From: Terriglobia bacterium
GTDB taxonomy: Bacteria; Acidobacteriota; Terriglobia; UBA7540
Direction of reading: 5' to 3'
NCBI GenBank assembly: GCA_030040995.1
Contig: JASHOS010000273.1
Coordinates: forward strand, 1 to 64,000
Length of the DNA stretch: 64,000 nucleotides
Part shown: positions 16,544-25,415 of the stretch, piece after piece
Layout: every line of letters starts with the position of its first letter
How positions within the stretch are numbered: the stretch's first letter is position 1
Notes under the pieces: generated by a model
What the model saw: only the letters and a program-made list of their open reading frames with translations
What the model was told of the DNA's origin: nothing
Databases searched by the model: none
Position numbers and translations under genes: made by a program

Positions 16544-18031
16544 TCATACACGTCTCCACCGCGTTCCGGCTTTTGTATCTTCGAGAACAATGCCAGCTTG
16601 CGACAAACTTTCGCGGATGCGGTCCGAATCCGCATAGCTGCCCTGCCGCCGGGCAGCGTTCCGGAGACTGATCTGCCGTTCAACTTCTTCGTCAGACAAT
16701 GCGTCAGGCGATCCGTTCCGTCCGGGAATCTCTGCTTGAAGCGCCGGTTGCGAAGAGAGCTTGTCTGCCTCGATCCGGGCGAGCTTCGAGCCGTCTCGAT
16801 CTTCGACCACAGCAAAAATCCGGTCCCACTGCTCGATGGTCTGGAGGCATTGCTGCCGGTTAGCTTCCTGGAGCTTTCCCTGATCCAGCGCCGTGTTGGC
16901 TTCGGAAATCAGCACAAAAATCGCCGCCAACGCCTCGGCCGCATTGAGATTATTGTCCAGCGCCGCCTCGAAAGAACGCCTTGCTTCTCCAGCCTTCGCC
17001 GCAAGCTCCGGGTTTTCGCCTGCCGGGAGTTTCTCGGAAGACAGCCGGAAACAGAAATTTCTGAGCCGCTCAATCGATTTCTGCGCCTGGTGGAGTCCGT
17101 CCAGGGTGAAATTCATCGGCTTGTGGAACGGGACAGACGCCAGCAAATAGCGAATCGCGGACGGCTTATGACCTTGCGCAAGGAGATCGCGCAGGGTATA
17201 AAAGTTACCCAGCGACTTCGACATTTTCTCGCCGTTTACAATGAGATGCTCGGCGTGAAGCCAGAAGCGCGCGAAGCGTTTACCTGTCGCACCCTCGCTT
17301 TGGGCAATCTCGTTTTCATGATGGGGAAAAATCAGGTCGACACCGCCAGAATGAATGTCAAAGGTGTCGCCAAGATACTTCAAGGCCATCGCGGAGCATT
17401 CAAGGTGCCATCCCGGCCGCCCGGGGCCAAATGGAGATTCCCACGATGGCTCGCCCGGCTTCGCCGCCTTCCACAAGACGAAGTCGCGTGCGTCGTCCTT
17501 CTGATATTCATCCGCGTCCACGCGCGCTCCGGCCCGATTACCAGATAAATTGATTTTCGAGAGCTTGCCGTATTCCGGAAAAGCGGATATGCGGAAGTAA
17601 ACCGAGCCGTCGCTGCGATAAGTTAGCCTTTTCTGCTCGAGCGCTTCGACGAGCTGGATCATGGCGGGAATGCAATCCGTTGCCCGAACCACAATTTCCG
17701 GCGGTTCCAGGCCAAGTATGTCCCGGTCGGACAAAAACGCGTCGATGAATTTCTGCGTATAATCCCGCAAAGAAATTCCCGCGGCTTGAGAATTCTGGAT
17801 GGTTCGGTCGTCTACATCCGTGAGGTTCATCACCTGCCGGACGGTGTAACCGGAATATTTCAAGTAACGCCGCAGGATATCTTGAAACACGAAGGTGCGA
17901 AAATTGCCGATGTGGGCGTAGTCATACACCGTCGGACCGCAGGTGTAAATCCGGACTTCGTTATCCACCAGCGGCTGAAACTCTTCCAGCACGCCCGAAA
18001 GCGTGTTGTACAGCCGTAAGCTCATGGTCAT
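16544..18031 (-). CDS. cysS: Cysteinyl-tRNA synthetase
   Basis: 495 residues from ATG 18031, one base after the pheT stop; ATG 18025 (MSLRLYNTLSG) is equally possible. Class I synthetase that charges tRNA-Cys in the cytoplasm. YTCGPTVYDYAHIGNFRTFV contains the HIGH-type motif (HIGN) and the first zinc Cys; HLECSAMALKYLGDTFDIHS, then HHENEIAQSE provide the other zinc ligands; KMSKSLGNFYTLRDL is the KMSKS loop. The anticodon-binding DALR-type helical domain and a C-terminal tail close the protein. Length is typical. It follows pheT directly and is probably co-transcribed with it. Confidence 0.97.
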   Translation of the reverse strand: MTMSLRLYNTLSGVLEEFQPLVDNEVRIYTCGPTVYDYAHIGNFRTFVFQDILRRYLKYSGYTVRQVMNLTDVDDRTIQNSQAAGISLRDYTQKFIDAFLSDRDILGLEPPEIVVRATDCIPAMIQLVEALEQKRLTYRSDGSVYFRISAFPEYGKLSKINLSGNRAGARVDADEYQKDDARDFVLWKAAKPGEPSWESPFGPGRPGWHLECSAMALKYLGDTFDIHSGGVDLIFPHHENEIAQSEGATGKRFARFWLHAEHLIVNGEKMSKSLGNFYTLRDLLAQGHKPSAIRYLLASVPFHKPMNFTLDGLHQAQKSIERLRNFCFRLSSEKLPAGENPELAAKAGEARRSFEAALDNNLNAAEALAAIFVLISEANTALDQGKLQEANRQQCLQTIEQWDRIFAVVEDRDGSKLARIEADKLSSQPALQAEIPGRNGSPDALSDEEVERQISLRNAARRQGSYADSDRIRESLSQAGIVLEDTKAGTRWRRV

Positions 18032-18032
18032 C

Positions 18033-20132
18033 TTAGCCGCGAAGGCGGATGCCAAGGGGCTGCAAGGCTCCCAGCAGCTCTTGGCTTGCGGCGGCGATCT
18101 CCTCTCCGCTGAGCGTATGGTCCTGGCTCTGAAAGGTGGCGCGCAACAGAAGACTATAATGCTGTGGCCCTATCGTGCCGTCCCGAAATAGCTCGAGCGG
18201 CGTGAAACAGAACAGCTCCGGCAGTGAGAGCTGTTGCAAGGCCTCGGTGATGCCCGCGAAGCCGACCTGTTCCGGAACCCTGAGTGAAAAATCCCGCTGG
18301 ACCGCAGGAAACTTGGAAAAGGGCTCGAATGATTTGGGCTTTATCGAGAATTCAAGCAGACGTTCGAAATCAATTTCAGCGATCCACACCAGCCGCCGCA
18401 GTTTGTAGGCGGCGAGCAGGCTACCCGCAAGCTGGCCAAATGCGCCAAGCAGGTCTTCTCCGCGCAGGAATTCGGCATTCAGCCCCACCGCCACACGCTT
18501 TATTTCGCCCGCTTGGAACGGCCCTGATGTGCCGGCAATCGCGGGGCCATCACTCCCGGCGCCGGTCGTCGCCACTCTGAACCTCAGTCCCTTGATGGCA
18601 AAGACATCGAGGAGAGCTGCCAGATCTCCTTTAAGATCGAAAACGTCCAGATCGCGGGCGTCGTCGTGCACCGTCTGGTCCCGCCTGCGGCCAGCGAGGC
18701 CGAGAGAGAGCACCCAACGCTCGCGCGGCCCACCGCTCGAATTCCAGTAGATCTTGCCTATCTCAAAAAATCGCAAGTCCTCGCAATCGCGGTCAAGGTT
18801 CCATTTGAGCGCCGCCAGCATACTGGGAATAACGCTGGTGCGCAACGAGGAAGCCTCCTGGCTGAGCGGATTTTCGAGCTCCACAGGAGACAGGTCGCTG
18901 AAGAGAGCGCTTTCCGCAGCGTCAATCATGGAAGAGGTTTTGATTTCATGGTAGCCCAATTCCACCAGCCTCCGGGCGACAGCCAACTCTTTCTCCCGTA
19001 AGATATCGTCTTCGGGACGCGGGGGCGCGGGCAACACCCGGGCGGGCAGACGATCATAGCCAAAATGGCGCGCGACTTCCTCAATGAGATCGACTTCGCG
19101 AGTTACATCCAGCCGGAAAGATGGCGGCGTCACGCCCCAGCCTTCGGTTCCACGCCGTTCGACGACGAAACCGAGCGAACGCAGGATGCGCTCCACATCC
19201 TCCCAGACGATTTCGGCGCCCAAGATCCGGACAATCTCACGGCGCCGCAAGCTGAGTTTCTCGCGGCGCATCCGTCGCGGATATACATCCAACAAGCCGC
19301 GCAGGATTTCACCGCCGGCCAGCTCTTTGACGAGCAGGGCGGCGCGATCGAGAGCTACCGGCGCCATTTCAATATCCGCGCCGCGCTCGAAGCGGTGAGA
19401 GGCTTCCGTGTGCATTCCCAGACTCTTGGCCGTGCGGCGGACGGAAAGCGGATCGAACCAGGCGCTCTCCAGCAGCACCGATTTGGCCCCCCCGGAAATC
19501 GCGGAGTTCTCACCGCCCATAATTCCTGCGAGAGCCACCGGGCGCTCGGCATCAGCGATCACCAGGTTCTCCTGGGCCAGCTTGCGCTCCTGGCCGTCGA
19601 GAGTCCTGAGGGTCTCACCGGACCGCGCGCCCCTCACCACGATCCGGTGCTGGCGAATCGTGCTCAAATCGAAGGCATGCAAAGGATGGCCGAGTTCCAG
19701 CAGCACGTAGTTCGTGATATCCGCTACATTATTGATGGCGCGCGCGCCCGCGGCTTCCAACCGCCGCGCCAACCACTCGGGTGAGGGCTGTACCTCGATG
19801 TTCCGAACGATCCGGCAGCAGTAGCGGGCGCAGAGATCGGGATTCTCAATCTCAACCGAGACCTCACTGGCGGCGGGCGTAGCCGACTCCTTGAACACGG
19901 CGCCCAGTTTTTTCAGCGGCAGCCGGTAAGCGGTGGCCAGCTCGCGGGCAACGCCGTAATGGTTCAAGCAGTCCGGGCGGTTCGTCGTGACCTCGATTCC
20001 CAAAATCCAATCTCCGTCAGACGAAGTAATCGACTCAACGCCCAGTCCAAGGTTCGTAAGCGTCACCTTGAGCTTGCCCGGCTCAGCAGGGAGATCAACA
20101 AAATCCTTCAGCCAATTAAGAGAAATTCTCAT
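18033..20132 (-). CDS. pheT: Phenylalanyl-tRNA synthetase beta subunit lacking the tRNA-binding insert
   Basis: 699 residues against about 790-800 for the usual protein. MRISLNWLKDFVDLP is followed after about 35 residues by WILGIEVTTNRPDCLNHYGV, so the EMAP/OB-fold tRNA-binding domain normally inserted here (roughly 100 residues) is missing. The B3/B4 editing domain (NNVADITNYVLLELGHPLHAFD), B5 domain (VTPPSFRLDVTREVDLIEEV, AR.FGYD), the catalytic-like core and the C-terminal anticodon-binding FDX-ACB domain (FPAVQRDFSLRVPEQV) are present. It partners with PheS to charge tRNA-Phe. Gene order pheS-pheT-cysS; the gap to pheS holds repeat sequence. Confidence 0.96.
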   Translation of the reverse strand: MRISLNWLKDFVDLPAEPGKLKVTLTNLGLGVESITSSDGDWILGIEVTTNRPDCLNHYGVARELATAYRLPLKKLGAVFKESATPAASEVSVEIENPDLCARYCCRIVRNIEVQPSPEWLARRLEAAGARAINNVADITNYVLLELGHPLHAFDLSTIRQHRIVVRGARSGETLRTLDGQERKLAQENLVIADAERPVALAGIMGGENSAISGGAKSVLLESAWFDPLSVRRTAKSLGMHTEASHRFERGADIEMAPVALDRAALLVKELAGGEILRGLLDVYPRRMRREKLSLRRREIVRILGAEIVWEDVERILRSLGFVVERRGTEGWGVTPPSFRLDVTREVDLIEEVARHFGYDRLPARVLPAPPRPEDDILREKELAVARRLVELGYHEIKTSSMIDAAESALFSDLSPVELENPLSQEASSLRTSVIPSMLAALKWNLDRDCEDLRFFEIGKIYWNSSGGPRERWVLSLGLAGRRRDQTVHDDARDLDVFDLKGDLAALLDVFAIKGLRFRVATTGAGSDGPAIAGTSGPFQAGEIKRVAVGLNAEFLRGEDLLGAFGQLAGSLLAAYKLRRLVWIAEIDFERLLEFSIKPKSFEPFSKFPAVQRDFSLRVPEQVGFAGITEALQQLSLPELFCFTPLELFRDGTIGPQHYSLLLRATFQSQDHTLSGEEIAAASQELLGALQPLGIRLRG

Positions 20133-20476
20133 CGTTCCGTGCGCGGCACATCGATGCCGCTTTTGGCATATATGCGAGCAGCTATCGCTCGCCGTCGATT
20201 ATTGTTGTTGTCCGGAGGGCAATGCCGTGAGTAGCCATCGGTGCAACCTATGGAAACAAACACCGGCCTCAGAGGGGTCGTACTGGCCCACCAAACGGGT
20301 GACGTTCGTCGAATTCACTCCCGGACTTCGACCGGCTGGCCCCTTGCGGGGCCGCATCACTACCGGGTAGCGCGGACCACCGCTTTTGTGGTCCGCGGCC
20401 TGTCCGGCGGGTGAGCGAAAAGCCGCAGACTGCCCTGCCAAGCGGGACAGCAGCCTATGCTACCCCACTTAGGCAC
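20133..20476. repeat. 344-bp pheS-pheT gap filled by repeat sequence
   Basis: The part at 20366-20464 (GGTAGCGCGGACCAC...) recurs at 21664-21762 and is a palindromic family B/D type repeat with pairs such as GGACCAC and GTGGTCC around CGCTTTT. The stretch 20260-20340 contains GGCCCCTTGCGGGGCC, a further hairpin. No gene is seen. Confidence 0.75.
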
Positions 20477-21649
20477 CTAAAATTGTTCCAGAAACCTCAT
20501 GTCGCTTTGTAAAAAGAGTTGAATGTCGTTGATGTCGTATTTCATCATCGCATAGCGCTCCACCCCCAGGCCGAACGCCCAGCCCGTATAGCGCAAAGGG
20601 TCAATCCCGCCGTGGCGCAGCACGTCCGGGTGGACGATGCCGCAGCCCATCACCTCAATCCAGCCGCTCTGCTTGCAGATCCGGCATCCTTTCCCCTCGC
20701 AAAACCGGCAGCCGATGGCCACCTCACCGCTCGGCTCAGTGAACGGGAAGAAGCTCGGATGAAAACTGGTGCGCGTCTTTTCGCCGAAGAATTTTCGCGC
20801 GAAGAAATCGAGCGTTCCTTTGAGATCGGCAAAGGTAATATGGGTGTCCACGGCCAGACCTTCGATTTGATGAAAAATAGGCGAGTGCGTGGAATCCGGG
20901 TTGTCCCGCCGGTAGCATCTGCCGGGAATAATGATATAAAGCGGAGCGCCGTGCTTTCTCATGGCGCGAATTTGGACTGGCGAGGTATGAGTGCGTAAAA
21001 GGGTCTGGGAGTCGATATAGAGAGTATCCCAGTCGTCGCGTGAAGGATGAGACTCCGGAATGTTCAGTGCATCGAAGTTGTAGTACACAGACTCGATTTC
21101 CGGCCCGGTTTCAATCGTAAAGCCCAGACCGAGAAAAATGGCTTCTATTTCGCGCTGCACCTGGGTGACGGGATGAAGTGAACCCAAAGGGCGCCGGTAT
21201 CCGGGAAGTGTCAGGTCCGTGACCTGGACCCGCGCCGCGCCTGGCGCAGCGGTACGGCGCGCAGCCGAAGCTGTTGTTCCCGCCGCGCCCGCCGGCTCTT
21301 CCATCAGCGGAATTTCCGACATCAGCCCGGAAACTTCACAACTGGCGATCACCTTGCGGCGAAGTTCGTTGAATTGGCGTCCGACGACAGGCTTCAGCTC
21401 GGGCGGAGCCTTTTCCAGCCAGTTCTCGTCCACACAGGCCAGCAAACCCTGCTTGCGCGCCAGCCAGCGGTCACGCATGGTTTTGGCGATCATCTGACGC
21501 TCGGTCTCGTCGCGAGCGCCCTCACGAATAATCCGTTGCCGTTCCTGCTCCATCGCCGAGCGCACTTCGGCAAAGGCCGAGCGCACAGCCTCTTCGCCGG
21601 TGACCTGTAACTCGGCGAGCGTCTGCCGGACTGTTTCTTCAACGGTCAT
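20477..21649 (-). CDS. pheS: Phenylalanyl-tRNA synthetase alpha subunit
   Basis: 390 residues from ATG 21649 (MTVEETVRQ); the open frame upstream to 21751 is repeat DNA. Class II synthetase subunit carrying the active site for Phe activation. HPVTQVQREIEAIFLGLGFT, TGPEIESVYYNFDALNIPE, HPSRDDWDTLYID, LLRTHTSPVQIRAM, GRCYRRDNPDSTHSPIFHQI (motif 2) and GWAFGLGVERYAMMKYDIND (motif 3) are all clear. A small insert CRFCEGKGCRICKQSGWIEV has cysteines in a CxxC...CxxC layout, typical of some PheS. The N-terminal coiled coil (tRNA-binding) is present. Slightly long (usual about 340) mainly because of a linker rich in Ala near residue 120. Confidence 0.97.
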   Translation of the reverse strand: MTVEETVRQTLAELQVTGEEAVRSAFAEVRSAMEQERQRIIREGARDETERQMIAKTMRDRWLARKQGLLACVDENWLEKAPPELKPVVGRQFNELRRKVIASCEVSGLMSEIPLMEEPAGAAGTTASAARRTAAPGAARVQVTDLTLPGYRRPLGSLHPVTQVQREIEAIFLGLGFTIETGPEIESVYYNFDALNIPESHPSRDDWDTLYIDSQTLLRTHTSPVQIRAMRKHGAPLYIIIPGRCYRRDNPDSTHSPIFHQIEGLAVDTHITFADLKGTLDFFARKFFGEKTRTSFHPSFFPFTEPSGEVAIGCRFCEGKGCRICKQSGWIEVMGCGIVHPDVLRHGGIDPLRYTGWAFGLGVERYAMMKYDINDIQLFLQSDMRFLEQF

Positions 21650-21663
21650 GGCGGGAGGAGCGG

Positions 21664-21758
21664 GGTAGCGCGGACCTGCGCTCTTCAGGTCCGCGGCTTG
21701 TCCGCCGGGCGAGCGAAAAACCGCGGCTCGCAAACACGCCGGTCTGCGCAACCCCAGG
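21664..21758. repeat. Repeat similar to that at 20366-20464
   Basis: GGTAGCGCGGACCTGCGCTC, then a paired ..AGGTCCGCGGCTTGTCCG, GAGCGAAAAACCGCGG and AACCCCAGGGCTAC. The first 60 bases align well with 20366-20425. It fills the gap between rplT and pheS. Confidence 0.75.
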
Positions 21759-21759
21759 G

Positions 21760-22158
21760 CTACGGTTGAACGGCCTTTCGGGCCTCCGAGTCTGCAGCTT
21801 CCAAAGCGAGCGCCTTCTTCACGCTCTCAGCGAGTGCGGCAAAAGACGCGGTGTCCCGGACGGCGATCTCCGCGAGAGACTTGCGATCCAGCTCGGACTT
21901 GAGCATTTTGAGTCCATGCATAAACTGGCTATAAGTCAGCTCGTGCTGGCGCGCAGCCGCATTGATCCGGAGAATCCAAAGGCGGCGAAAGTCGCGTTTT
22001 CTGCGGCGGCGGTCGCGGTAAGCAAACCGGCCCGCGCGGTCGGCGGACTCCTTCATGGAGCGATAAAGCTTACTTTTGGTGAGGAAATACCCTTTGGTGA
22101 GCTTAGAGAGTTTTTTCCGGGTAGCGCGGCGCACTGTGCCGCGTTTAACGCGAGGCAT
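21760..22158 (-). CDS. rplT: Ribosomal protein bL20
   Basis: 132 residues, usual length 118-120 with a short extra C-terminal tail ([12 protein letters not shown]). [20 protein letters not shown] starts the basic N-terminal arm; [20 protein letters not shown] and [20 protein letters not shown] are the signature segments. It binds 23S rRNA early in 50S assembly and in known bacteria represses its own operon. Third gene of infC-rpmI-rplT. Confidence 0.98.
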   Translation of the reverse strand: MPRVKRGTVRRATRKKLSKLTKGYFLTKSKLYRSMKESADRAGRFAYRDRRRRKRDFRRLWILRINAAARQHELTYSQFMHGLKMLKSELDRKSLAEIAVRDTASFAALAESVKKALALEAADSEARKAVQP

Positions 22159-22279
22159 GGGTTTACTCCTTTCGGTTACATTTTGAGGGGTGGCATTGAA
22201 GGCGAGAAGTTACCGCGCGATCATCGAGCGCGCGGCGCCTCGCGAAGGCACCCAGCCGTTAGGCCTTCCCACACCCTGA

Positions 22280-22376
22280 AAGCAGGTGTCATAAACAGGT
22301 ATCAGGTGTTAGGTGCCAAGTGTCAGAAGCAACCCTCAGCCTCTTGGTGACACCTAGCACCTGACACCCGCCCTTT
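22280..22376. repeat. Inverted repeat between rpmI and rplT
   Basis: TATCAGGTGTTAGGTGCCAA (about 22299-22318) pairs with the later TTGGTGACACCTAGCACCTG (about 22343-22362), with mismatches. This AGGTGTCAGGTG-type motif also occurs after the second permease gene (38620-38640). It could act as an attenuator in the operon, or simply be an inserted repeat. Confidence 0.6.
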
Positions 22377-22588
22377 CACCTGCCGTACGGAAGCATGGCC
22401 CGGACGCGGCGAACGTCGGATTCCGAAACGAGCGCGCTCTGCCCGAGCTTGCGCTTCCGCTTGCTTGGCTTGGAAGTCAAAATATGGCGAGCGTACGCAT
22501 GCCCGCGGAAGACTTTACCGCCTGCGGTCAGCTTGAATCGCTTTGCCGCACCCTTGTGCGTCTTCAGCTTCACTTTGGCCAAAACCAT
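22376..22588 (-). CDS. rpmI: Ribosomal protein bL35
   Basis: 70 residues. [33 protein letters not shown], then a Lys/Arg-rich end give a clear bL35. The ATG at 22588 touches the GGGAGG site with no spacing. A TTG at 22582, six bases from GGGAGG, would give [11 protein letters not shown], closer to the family start (MPKxKTHKG), so it is a serious alternative. Second gene of infC-rpmI-rplT. Confidence 0.96.
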   Translation of the reverse strand: MVLAKVKLKTHKGAAKRFKLTAGGKVFRGHAYARHILTSKPSKRKRKLGQSALVSESDVRRVRAMLPYGR

Positions 22589-22693
22589 CCTCCCGTCCAA
22601 TCCCCCACTTTCACGCGCAACTGTAGCAACAGCTTGACTCCGCCACGTGAAATGGCGACATAAAGCCGCCCCGACGCGCGCCAAACGCAGGTA

Positions 22694-23326
22694 TTATCCT
22701 CCTGTGTTTTCCCTGGGCGCAGGTGGAGGCACGGCGCCTCCTGAAGGCACAACCGCAGGAGGAACAGGAACAGCCCTAGCGGGCCGCACCTGCGGCACAG
22801 CCGTTTTCGTTCCCGGCTTCTTCGGCGCGATGATGGCCGTCAAGTTGGGTCCTTCCTGCTTCGGGCGCGTTTCAACCTGGCCGGCCTCCGCGATTTCCTG
22901 AAGCAGCCGGTTCATCATGGTCCACCCAAGGTCGCGATGGGCCATCTCGCGGCCGCGAAAAGAGATTGTGGCCTTCACCTTGTTTCCGCTCTGAAGAAAA
23001 GCCACAATGTGATTTCTCTTGACTTCAAAGTCGTGCTCGCCAGTCCGCGGTCTGAACTTAACTTCCTTAAGCTCAATGGATCTCTGGTGCTTTCGCGCGT
23101 CGTGCTGGCGCTTACTTTGCTGATACAAAAATTTTCCGTAGTTGACGATCCGGCAAACCGGCGGGACCGCCCGAGGCGAAACTTCAACCAGGTCGAGCCC
23201 CCGGGCGCGTGCGGTTTTAAGGGCATCCCAAGGCGGCATGATGCCAAGCTGTTTGCCCTCCTCATCAACCACGCGAACTTCCTTGGCGCGAATCCTCTCG
23301 TTTATTCGAACAAAGCGATCAGCGAT
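22694..23326 (-). CDS. infC: Translation initiation factor IF-3, ATC start
   Basis: 210 residues from ATC at 23326. The conserved IF-3 start (IADRFVRINERIRAKEVRVV) is encoded upstream of the first standard start (GTG 23272), and no ATG, GTG or TTG occurs between it and the in-frame TAA at about 23335. GGAGG at 23340-23336 lies nine bases before ATC. IF-3 rejects non-standard start codons, and E. coli infC uses AUU for autorepression, so this is expected biology. LGIMPPWDALKTARARGLDL, then LVEVSP, PPVCRIVNYGKFLYQQSK and the C-terminal domain KVKATISFRGREMAHRDLG are present. A Pro/Val-rich tail of about 40 residues after AIIAPKK is unusual. Confidence 0.95.
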   Translation of the reverse strand: MADRFVRINERIRAKEVRVVDEEGKQLGIMPPWDALKTARARGLDLVEVSPRAVPPVCRIVNYGKFLYQQSKRQHDARKHQRSIELKEVKFRPRTGEHDFEVKRNHIVAFLQSGNKVKATISFRGREMAHRDLGWTMMNRLLQEIAEAGQVETRPKQEGPNLTAIIAPKKPGTKTAVPQVRPARAVPVPPAVVPSGGAVPPPAPRENTGG

Positions 23327-23340
23327 AGACTTTTACCTCC
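23324..23340 (-). promoter_or_regulatory. infC ribosome site and ATC start codon
   Basis: Strong GGAGG at 23340-23336 followed nine bases later by ATC (23326-23324). The only start-like codon compatible with the conserved N terminus. Confidence 0.75.
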
Positions 23341-23375
23341 CAACCAGCTAGCCAAGGGCTTCGCCCTTGATATCC

Positions 23376-23426
23376 GTAGCGCCGACCTTCAGGTCGGCAC
23401 CTGCCGGGCTAAAAGCCCAGCGCTAC
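23376..23426. repeat. Family B palindrome
   Basis: Starts GTAGCGCCGACCTTCAGGTC, contains the hairpin GCCGACC/GGTCGGC, a second GGGCTAAAAGCCC, and ends AGCGCTAC. Lies between thrS and infC. Confidence 0.8.
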
Positions 23427-23477
23427 AAAACGCGAACAAGCTTCTCGTTAAACGGCCAATAGCGGGCTGACTTGAGG

Positions 23478-25415
23478 TTACCATTTAATAGCCCGAGTGT
23501 CGATAAGCTGGCGAATCCACGGGACAAATTGCTCGAGTGGCTGGGAGCCTGCGTCCCCGCTTTCCCGCCTGCGGACGGCGACGCTTCCCGCCTGTGCCTC
23601 GCGATCGCCTACCACAAGCATGAGCGGTGCCTTTTGGATCTGAGCGTCCCGGATGCGCGAATTCAACTTCTCATTACGGTCGTCCAATTGCACCCGCACC
23701 TTGGCGGCGCGGAGCGATTGAACAACGGTGCGCGCGTAATCGAGCTGTTTCTCGCTCACCGGCAACACCATCGTCTGCACCGGAGCCAGCCACAAAGGAA
23801 AAGCTCCCGCGTAGTGCTCAATTAACACGCCAAAAAATCGCTCCACCGAACCGAGCAGGGCCCGGTGTACCATCACGGGCGCGTGTTTGTGCCCGTCGCT
23901 CCCCACGTATTCGAGCCCAAAGCGGCGGGGCAGATTGAAGTCGAATTGCACGGTGGTGAGCTGCCAGGGCCGGCCGATCGCGTCCACCAGCTTCACGTCG
24001 ATCTTAGGTCCGTAAAACACGGCTTCGCCCGGAATATATTTAAAAGGAATGTTCATGCGGCGAAGAGTGCTCATCAACGCCCCTTCAGCTCTCTCCCACT
24101 CTTCTTCCGTGCCGGCATAATGCCCGCTCTGTCCGGGATCACGCGCGGAAAGCTCCACCTGGTATTGCTCGAAACCGAAGGTCTTGAGCGTAGCCAGCGC
24201 AAATTCGATGCAGGCTTGGACTTCGCTTTCCAATTGCTCAGGCCGGCAGAAAATGTGAGCGTCATCTTGAGTGAATCCGCGCACGCGCAGTAATCCGTGC
24301 ATCACGCCGGAACGCTCGTAACGGTAGACCGTGCCGAGCTCGGCAAGGCGCAGTGGAAGCTCGCGATAACTCCGCGAACGCGACCGGTAAATCAGGATGT
24401 GGCCCGGGCAATTCATGGGCTTAAGCTGATATTCGTCGTTTTCTACTTCCATGGGACCGAACATATTTTCCCGGTAAAAGTTCGTGTGCCCGCTCGTCTC
24501 CCATAGATGGCGCCGCATGACGTGCGGCGTTGCCACGAGGTCATACCCACGCACCAGCAGCTCGTCGCGCAGCCAATCCTCGATTTCCTTGCGAACGATC
24601 CCGCCCTTGGGATGCCAGAAAATCAACCCGGCGCCCGCATCTTCCTCAATGCTGAAGAGCTCAAGGTCACGGCCCAGACGGCGGTGATCGCGCTTTTTCG
24701 CTTCTTCCACCTGGGCCAGGTAGGCATCGAGATCCTTCTGGGCGAAAAACGCGGTCCCGTAGATACGTTGCATGGGGCGCAGATTCTCGTCGCCCTTCCA
24801 ATACGCGCCGGCTACGCTGAGAAGCTTGAATGCTTTAATGCGGCCCGTTGAAGGAATATGGGGGCCCCGGCAGAAATCGAGGAACTTTCCGGTTCGGTAG
24901 GCTGAAAAAACCGGCTCAGCTTTTTCCCGGATCAGCTCACACTTCAGAAATTCCCCCATTTTCTCAAAAAGCTTAAGTCCTTCCTCTTTGGGAAAGGTAA
25001 CTCGCTCGTAAGGAAGATCGGCCTTCACAATCTGCCCCATCTGCTGCTCGAGCTTTTGAAGGTCATCTTCAGTAAACGGCTTTTCGCGGTAAAAGTCGTA
25101 GAAAAAGCCGGTAGGGGTGGGCGGGCCGATCCCGGGATGGGCGTCCGGGAAAAGCTCCAGAACCGCCGCCGCAAGAAGGTGCGCGGACGAATGCCGGTAG
25201 AATTCAAGCGCCTCGGGATTTGAAGGCGTGATGAATTGAATAGGGGAGTCTTCTTCGATTCGCGACGCGAGATCAACAGCGTTGCTGTTCAGCTTGGCTA
25301 CCAGAGCTTCAGACGCCAGGCGCGGACCTATAGATTTCGCGACATCGAGAGCAGTAACGCCCTTCGGGAATTGCTGAGTCTTCCCATCCGGGAAAGTGAT
25401 CTGTATCTGTTCCAT
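23478..25415 (-). CDS. thrS: Threonyl-tRNA synthetase
   Basis: 645 residues, typical. It starts with a TGS domain (IQITFPDGKTQQFPKGVTAL), followed by the editing domain with HSSAHLLAAAVLELFPDAHP and the SVAGAYWKGDE region. The catalytic core has MNCPGHILIYRSRSRSYREL (zinc Cys), RYERSGVMHGLLRVRGFTQD (motif 2) and HRALLGSVERFFGVLIEHYA (motif 3); the anticodon-binding domain ends the protein. It charges tRNA-Thr and edits Ser-tRNA-Thr. First gene of thrS-infC-rpmI-rplT-pheST. I looked for a T-box upstream and saw none. Confidence 0.98.
   Translation of the reverse strand: MEQIQITFPDGKTQQFPKGVTALDVAKSIGPRLASEALVAKLNSNAVDLASRIEEDSPIQFITPSNPEALEFYRHSSAHLLAAAVLELFPDAHPGIGPPTPTGFFYDFYREKPFTEDDLQKLEQQMGQIVKADLPYERVTFPKEEGLKLFEKMGEFLKCELIREKAEPVFSAYRTGKFLDFCRGPHIPSTGRIKAFKLLSVAGAYWKGDENLRPMQRIYGTAFFAQKDLDAYLAQVEEAKKRDHRRLGRDLELFSIEEDAGAGLIFWHPKGGIVRKEIEDWLRDELLVRGYDLVATPHVMRRHLWETSGHTNFYRENMFGPMEVENDEYQLKPMNCPGHILIYRSRSRSYRELPLRLAELGTVYRYERSGVMHGLLRVRGFTQDDAHIFCRPEQLESEVQACIEFALATLKTFGFEQYQVELSARDPGQSGHYAGTEEEWERAEGALMSTLRRMNIPFKYIPGEAVFYGPKIDVKLVDAIGRPWQLTTVQFDFNLPRRFGLEYVGSDGHKHAPVMVHRALLGSVERFFGVLIEHYAGAFPLWLAPVQTMVLPVSEKQLDYARTVVQSLRAAKVRVQLDDRNEKLNSRIRDAQIQKAPLMLVVGDREAQAGSVAVRRRESGDAGSQPLEQFVPWIRQLIDTRAIKW

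Noticed and set aside
16490-17548. 352-codon plus-strand frame opposite cysS
   Set aside because: Antisense to a certain housekeeping gene, no recognisable protein features.
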